Source: Xenophilus azovorans DSM 13620 (GTDB lineage Bacteria > Pseudomonadota > Gammaproteobacteria > Burkholderiales > Burkholderiaceae_C). Taken from it: DNA of 64,000 nucleotides. This document shows positions 60,045 to 64,000 of this stretch, in pieces. How positions within the stretch are numbered: position 1 is the stretch's first letter; every line of letters begins with the position of its first letter. The notes beneath the pieces are model-generated. The model made no database searches, had not been told where the DNA came from, and saw nothing but the letters and a program-made list of their open reading frames with translations. The DNA is taken from positions 62,001 to 126,000 of the forward strand of contig NZ_JQKD01000015.1 of assembly GCF_000745855.1 (NCBI RefSeq), given 5' to 3'. A program made the translations under genes and the position numbers.

Positions 60045-61847
60045 TCAGGCCATGGCCGGCTCTGGTTGCCTGTCGAATGTGCGGTCGGTGACCTCGGAAC
60101 CTTCCCCCTCATCCACTTCTCCCTCGAGGCCATCAGCCAGGATCGGCTGTCGCGGGTAGCGCATCACGGCGGGCACCGTCCCCTGGTAGCTGAAGCCCGG
60201 CACCTTGAGCAGCGCCGTAATGAACTCCTGCTTCTTGCTGGCGCGCGCCGCCTTGAAGCCCGCACCCATGGCCTTCTTCAGCCCCACTTCCGCCGCAAGG
60301 CTCTCCAGTTCGCTCATCGTGAACAGGTCGAGGAACTCCTTGTCCCACTGGAAGTACCGGCCTTCATCGACCTCGGCGTAGTTCAGCAGCAGTTCCAGGT
60401 CGCTGGTGTTGACGCCAAAGGCAGCGGATGCCGTGGCGGCTTGCAGCAAGCGATCCAGTTGGGCCTCGGGCGCCGCATCGGCGCGTTGGAGCCCACCCCG
60501 CACACCGAACGCGGCTGGTGCGGTCTGGCCCGCGATCCGCTCGAAGGCATTGCGGAACTGTGCCTCGCGCAGGTCGGCGCCACGCCCGGCCAATACCAGG
60601 GCGATGAGCACGCGCTGGCTGCGCTGCGGCTGCGCCATCAGGGCCTTGGCCAGCCATTTGCGCCACTCGGTCAAGCGATGCGCGACCACGCGCTGCGGCG
60701 TCTGGTTCGCGGGGGCCGATGCTGCTGCGGCCTTGTGCCTAGCCTTGGCTTTCTGGCCCGCCTTGCCCGTACCCTTCGCCGTGGGCTTTGTCGCGCCCTT
60801 GCCTGCCGCCTCGGTCACCGCCGCCTGCGCATCGCGCTGCGCCTTGCGCCACAGAGCGACCTTCTGGCTGTTGCACGCGGCATCGAAACACAGGGACCGG
60901 CTGACCTCGCCGTAGCTACCGGGCATCGCCGACACGGTGCATCCGAAGGACTGGCACCCCTGGCACGATGTGTACTGCGGTGCGCCGACCCCCAGGTCGC
61001 CCTCGGCAGTGAGCGGCAGCGGCGTGAAGCCGTCTGACACGTTCACGATGCGGATCACGGGGTACTCGTCGCGCAGTGCATCGGCGCGGGCCTGCACGGC
61101 TTGCAGCGTCAGTTCCTCGAAGTGGCTCGGATGCTGGCAGTAGCCCTCGCCCAGGGATTCCGTAAAGAGGCCCGCCTGCCGCGCCGAGTTGTGCGCGCAG
61201 CGGCTGCACTGCGCCGTGTCGAAGATCGCGTCGCTCAGCCGCCGTGCGTAGCGGCCGAGTTGTGACTTGAGCACGGCCACCGGCACCTTCTGCGCCAGCA
61301 CGCCCGCCAGCACGCTGCCCTGCTTCTCCGGTGGGATCCCCGAGAGCAGTTCGGCATGGCCGAGCTGGATGCTGCGCGTCGTCAGTGCCTTGAGCACGGC
61401 GGGCGTGCAAGCCATCAGCGCCAGCCGCCGTTCCAGCACTTCGGGCGACCAGCCCATGAGGCGCGCGGTTTCTTCCTTGTCGCCGCGCTGGCGCATCAAC
61501 TGCCGCTGCGCGGCGCGGGCCTCCTCGGCCGGCGACATGGCGGCGCGGTGGTAGTTCTCGATCACCGACATGGCCTCGGCCGTCTCGTCGCTGGCGTCCT
61601 TGATGACCACGGGCATGTCGTAGTCATCACCGAAGACGTTCTTGGCCGCCCGCCAACGGCGCTCACCGGCAATGATCTCGAATAGCTCGGTGCCCGGGAT
61701 CGGCCGCACGACGATGGGCTCTAGGACACCGACCGCGCGGATGCCCTCCTCCAGTTCGGCCATCTCGTCAGGATCGAAGTATTCGCGGGGGTTCTTGCCC
61801 TGGACGATCAGACGGATCGGCAGGGTCGGCTGCATGGATGGGGTCAC
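60045..61847 (-). CDS. PRTRC system ParB-family protein
   Basis: This 600-aa protein has an N-terminal ParB/Srx domain (residues about 15-110, with IRLIVQGKNPREYFDP and IIAGERRWRAAK) and a KorB/ParB helix-turn-helix region (ETARLMGWSPEVLERRLALM). It continues with four or more Cys-pair zinc-like motifs (CSRCAHN, CQGCQSFGC, CFDAACN). A Lys/Ala-rich linker and a long C-terminal domain unlike chromosomal ParB follow. GTG 61847 is preferred because AGGAGG lies 4 bases upstream; ATG 61883 is an alternative. It leads the PRTRC operon and probably binds element DNA and may hydrolyse CTP like other ParB proteins. Confidence 0.88.
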   Translation of the reverse strand: MTPSMQPTLPIRLIVQGKNPREYFDPDEMAELEEGIRAVGVLEPIVVRPIPGTELFEIIAGERRWRAAKNVFGDDYDMPVVIKDASDETAEAMSVIENYHRAAMSPAEEARAAQRQLMRQRGDKEETARLMGWSPEVLERRLALMACTPAVLKALTTRSIQLGHAELLSGIPPEKQGSVLAGVLAQKVPVAVLKSQLGRYARRLSDAIFDTAQCSRCAHNSARQAGLFTESLGEGYCQHPSHFEELTLQAVQARADALRDEYPVIRIVNVSDGFTPLPLTAEGDLGVGAPQYTSCQGCQSFGCTVSAMPGSYGEVSRSLCFDAACNSQKVALWRKAQRDAQAAVTEAAGKGATKPTAKGTGKAGQKAKARHKAAAASAPANQTPQRVVAHRLTEWRKWLAKALMAQPQRSQRVLIALVLAGRGADLREAQFRNAFERIAGQTAPAAFGVRGGLQRADAAPEAQLDRLLQAATASAAFGVNTSDLELLLNYAEVDEGRYFQWDKEFLDLFTMSELESLAAEVGLKKAMGAGFKAARASKKQEFITALLKVPGFSYQGTVPAVMRYPRQPILADGLEGEVDEGEGSEVTDRTFDRQPEPAMA

Positions 61848-61977
61848 GGTGCCTCCTGGCTGCATCGGGTGAATTGCAGTCATCCTCCCGCCTCGCCTCT
61901 CTGGTTCAACCCCCGGCAAGGCGCACCGCTGAATGCCGATGCGGCTCCTGGCTCCAGGGGTCATGCAGAATGTGGCT

Positions 61978-62643
61978 ATGGCCTCAACCTCCAAGCCCCT
62001 GAGCGTATTCCGCGACTTGCGGCTGCGCGGTCCTGCCGACGCCATCGCGCGCTTGCGCCAGGCTTTGATCGACCATGCAACGGCGCCCTGGCGACACGCG
62101 CCAGAACGTGAGGAGCGGGTACACCTTCCATCCGCCGAGGGGCGGCCCATGGCGTTCGAGCGTGCCGCGTCGCCGGGCTACGAATCGGCCGGACTGGTCC
62201 TCTTTGCGCGGCCCGATGGACTGGAAGTCACGAATATCGTGCCGCTGCAACGCAGCGAACTGAGCCACCAGGCCTACAACACGATCCTCGAAGATTTCGC
62301 CGAGCAGATTGCGCGGCCGGCGGCGAACCCAGCCGGATTCGTGGTCGAACTGTCCGGGAACACGATCCAGATCGAAGACAAGCTGTCCGAGGCCGCCGCA
62401 GATGCGCTGCACCGCTTCAACGCGCTGGCCAACAAGTCCACTGGAGCTTCACACCCCTACGACCGTCAGCGCTGGTTTGACTTTGTCATCCAGACCCACA
62501 CGGAACGCAGCAAACTCGACTCCGATTTGCTCCACCGCTGGCTCATCGAGTCCGAGGGCTGGCCTGAGGATCAGGCCAGTGATCTGGCTATCGAGTACGA
62601 GCGTTCCCGCGCGCTCCTGGCCCGTTTCGAAGAGACGGCTTGA
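61978..62643 (+). CDS. Unknown protein coupled to a PIN nuclease gene
   Basis: This was not recognised. The protein of about 221 aa has an N-terminal helix (SVFRDLRLRGPADAIARLRQ), a beta-rich middle (AGLVLFARPDGLEVTNIVPL, then FVVELSGNTIQI) and a helical end (SDLAIEYERSRALLARFEE). It has no signal or membrane segment. Its stop TGA shares its A with the ATG of the PIN gene, so the pair is coupled like many toxin-antitoxin or nuclease-immunity pairs. ATG 61978 is chosen; ATG 61963 or 61933 are possible. Confidence 0.65.
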   Translation: MASTSKPLSVFRDLRLRGPADAIARLRQALIDHATAPWRHAPEREERVHLPSAEGRPMAFERAASPGYESAGLVLFARPDGLEVTNIVPLQRSELSHQAYNTILEDFAEQIARPAANPAGFVVELSGNTIQIEDKLSEAAADALHRFNALANKSTGASHPYDRQRWFDFVIQTHTERSKLDSDLLHRWLIESEGWPEDQASDLAIEYERSRALLARFEETA

Positions 62644-63353
62644 TGGCCTTGCCGCCCCACGAGGCCGACCGGATTGCGCAGGCCGGGTTGCCGGTGGTCT
62701 GCATCGACACCTGCAGTCTGCTCGACATCATCCGCGACCCGTCTCGCGACACATCCCTGCCCCACAACGCCACCGCAGCGTTGGCGCTGCTGCAGGCCAT
62801 GGAATCCGGCACCGCGCTAGTGGGCCTTCTCGCCGATCAGGTGCGGCAGGAGTTCGGCACGCATTTGCAGGAGATTGTCGACGAAGCGGACCGTGGCCTG
62901 GACAAACTGCGCGGCCACATCGAGCGCGTGGACGGCTTGGTCAGTGCCTTCTCGTCGCCTGTTCGAACGGACCTTCGCCACTGGGACGCCCATGTGGCCA
63001 GTGCGACGGCCGCGCTTCATCGCTGGATCGCGGCTTCAGTAGCCGCACCGCAATCGCAGGACGTTCCAATGCGGGCCTATTCCCGCGTCATGCATGCGCG
63101 CGCTCCGGCCCGCAAAGGCAAGGATTCGCTGGCAGACTGTGTTGTTCTTGAAACCTATGTCGAGGCAGCCGCGGAACTGCGGCAGCGAGGTCTGACCGCT
63201 CCCATCGTGTTCCTGTCGTCCAACGTGCAGGACTACACCCTCGCGCCGGCACGCAATGTGCTCCACCCGGACATTCAAGCCGAGTTCGCCCCCATCAACA
63301 TGGCATATGCCACCGGCCACGGGATGGCGAAACGGCTGCTGGGAATACCGTGA
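62643..63353 (+). CDS. PIN-domain (DUF4935-like) nuclease
   Basis: This 236-aa protein has the PIN acidic core: Asp in VVCIDTCSLLDII near residue 20, an acidic helix in ADQVRQEFGTHLQEIVDEAD, Asp in GKDSLADCVVLETY and the late motif VFLSSNVQDY. Such proteins are metal-dependent RNases, often toxins. It is longer than VapC (about 130 aa) and contains an extra helical insert, like DUF4935 proteins of defence islands. The start shares one base with the previous stop. Confidence 0.83.
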   Translation: MALPPHEADRIAQAGLPVVCIDTCSLLDIIRDPSRDTSLPHNATAALALLQAMESGTALVGLLADQVRQEFGTHLQEIVDEADRGLDKLRGHIERVDGLVSAFSSPVRTDLRHWDAHVASATAALHRWIAASVAAPQSQDVPMRAYSRVMHARAPARKGKDSLADCVVLETYVEAAAELRQRGLTAPIVFLSSNVQDYTLAPARNVLHPDIQAEFAPINMAYATGHGMAKRLLGIP

Positions 63354-63949
63354 CCCGCCTGAGTCAGATGCCTTGCCAAGCAACTCGGTGAACCACCGGC
63401 CGCACACCAGCGCATTCGCTTAGTTCGTTGGAGTGAAGGACGCGGACGACAGCGAGGGCAGCGAACGGTCCAATGCCAGTTCTCGTGTCCGAATCCATCG
63501 AGGCCAAATCCCACATATCCGAGCGCAGCACCGGCCGCAAAGTGCTCGAGCCGCACTCGATGCGTCATAGCGCCTCGTTGCGAGGGGAAGACGGCCGCCC
63601 GCACGCTGTCGGGATCCTTGGTCCAATGCGCGATCTCCACGAGCGGAAACGCCGGCATGTCCAGCATCCCCCTGTTCATGGCCTGCTGAAGCGTCAGTCC
63701 TTGTGCCATCAAATGCCGGATGCGAGCCTTGGCGAACGCGTTGAAGTGCGTATCCCTGACAAGCCACATGCACCGCGCGCCCGAAACCGCGTACCGATGC
63801 GTGCGTAGCCTGTATTGGTCCCAATGCTGTTGTGACAGCTGCACTTCAAAGACTACTGGCCCGCTGGAAGTCTGAGCGAAGACATCGGCAACCCACTCTT
63901 CGCCGAGGGGAGAACACCCCGTCCGCGCCGCCGCGTGTCGTCGCCCCGG
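63275..63949 (-). pseudogene. CoiA-like competence/nuclease-family protein, apparently lacking its N-terminus
   Basis: The minus-strand frame from 63949 reads GCSPLGEEWVADVFAQ, VVFEVQLSQQHWDQYRLRTH and CMWLVRDTHF. The segment VFEVQLSQ is the PD-(D/E)XK-type core of CoiA-like proteins. A stop codon at 63952-63950 cuts the frame before any plausible start, and the usual zinc-ribbon N-terminus is not seen in this frame. The tail after RCPRCRPRP overlaps the PIN gene by 79 bases and looks non-coding. The gene is probably frameshifted at its 5' side. An alternative start is GTG 63844. Confidence 0.55.
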
Positions 63950-64000
63950 TCATGCCCTCGGTTGGACACGCCTGGGCCAGACTGGGCTTGTGATACGTTA

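Overview
The window is high-GC DNA from a betaproteobacterium, most likely Burkholderiales and probably Comamonadaceae (Variovorax/Acidovorax-like). I base this on the core block tRNA-Ser / hemW / rdgB / rph / PP2C phosphatase / Ser-Thr kinase / yicC, on branched-chain-type ABC transporters next to SDR genes, and on FNR-type boxes of the form TTGAC-N4-GTCAA. No database search was possible. All family calls come from motifs, gene order and recall of the families.

Layout. (1) 0-5.1 kb: the end of a catabolic operon (LivG- and LivF-like ATPases, two SDR oxidoreductases, an FAD-dependent dehydrogenase, a glutathione S-transferase). (2) 5.2-7.2 kb: an AsmA-family protein on the opposite strand. 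(3) 7.3-23.9 kb: a surface-adhesion locus. It holds a YadA-type trimeric autotransporter broken by one in-frame amber codon, a Crp/Fnr-family regulator, a three-gene set resembling the Caulobacter holdfast-anchor genes hfaD-hfaB-hfaA (HfaB is a CsgG homologue), a coiled-coil protein, a catalytically degenerate EAL protein, a lipoprotein and a membrane diguanylate cyclase. Four copies of a 16-bp palindrome, TGTCA-N6-TRACA, sit upstream of the main transcription units and may be the operator of the local regulator. (4) 23.9-30.2 kb: small proteins and treY-treZ for trehalose synthesis from glucans. (5) 30.2-35.8 kb: genes around FNR-like boxes (flavodoxin-like protein, HtrA-like lipoprotein protease, PaaK-like adenylate-forming enzyme, TerB-like protein, OB-fold stress protein). 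(6) 35.9-42.1 kb: a QseBC-like two-component system and a LysR regulator divergent from a cyclophilin-like protein, a Tat-exported hydrolase and an MFS exporter. (7) 42.1-48.4 kb: an inositol-phosphatase remnant, tRNA-Ser(TGA) and the core block ending in yicC.

(8) From about 48.45 kb to the window end lies a mobile element inserted just after yicC, where gmk would normally follow. It starts with a tyrosine integrase preceded by four arm-type repeats. A leftward operon then encodes a ParM/actin-like ATPase (PRTRC protein D), a small ParR-position protein, a CFI-box protein and a Cas4-like nuclease. A 1.2-kb non-coding region with a large nested palindrome follows, then a second recombinase and an H-NS protein. 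A compact PRTRC operon comes next: ParB, protein E, ubiquitin-like protein C, F, E2-like B, JAMM-peptidase A, E1-like ThiF and a 72-aa protein. A two-gene set ending in a PIN nuclease and a CoiA-like fragment complete it. The PRTRC operon carries the apparent catalytic parts of a ubiquitin-type conjugation and deconjugation system, linked to ParB and an actin-like segregation ATPase. It is the most interesting part of the window.
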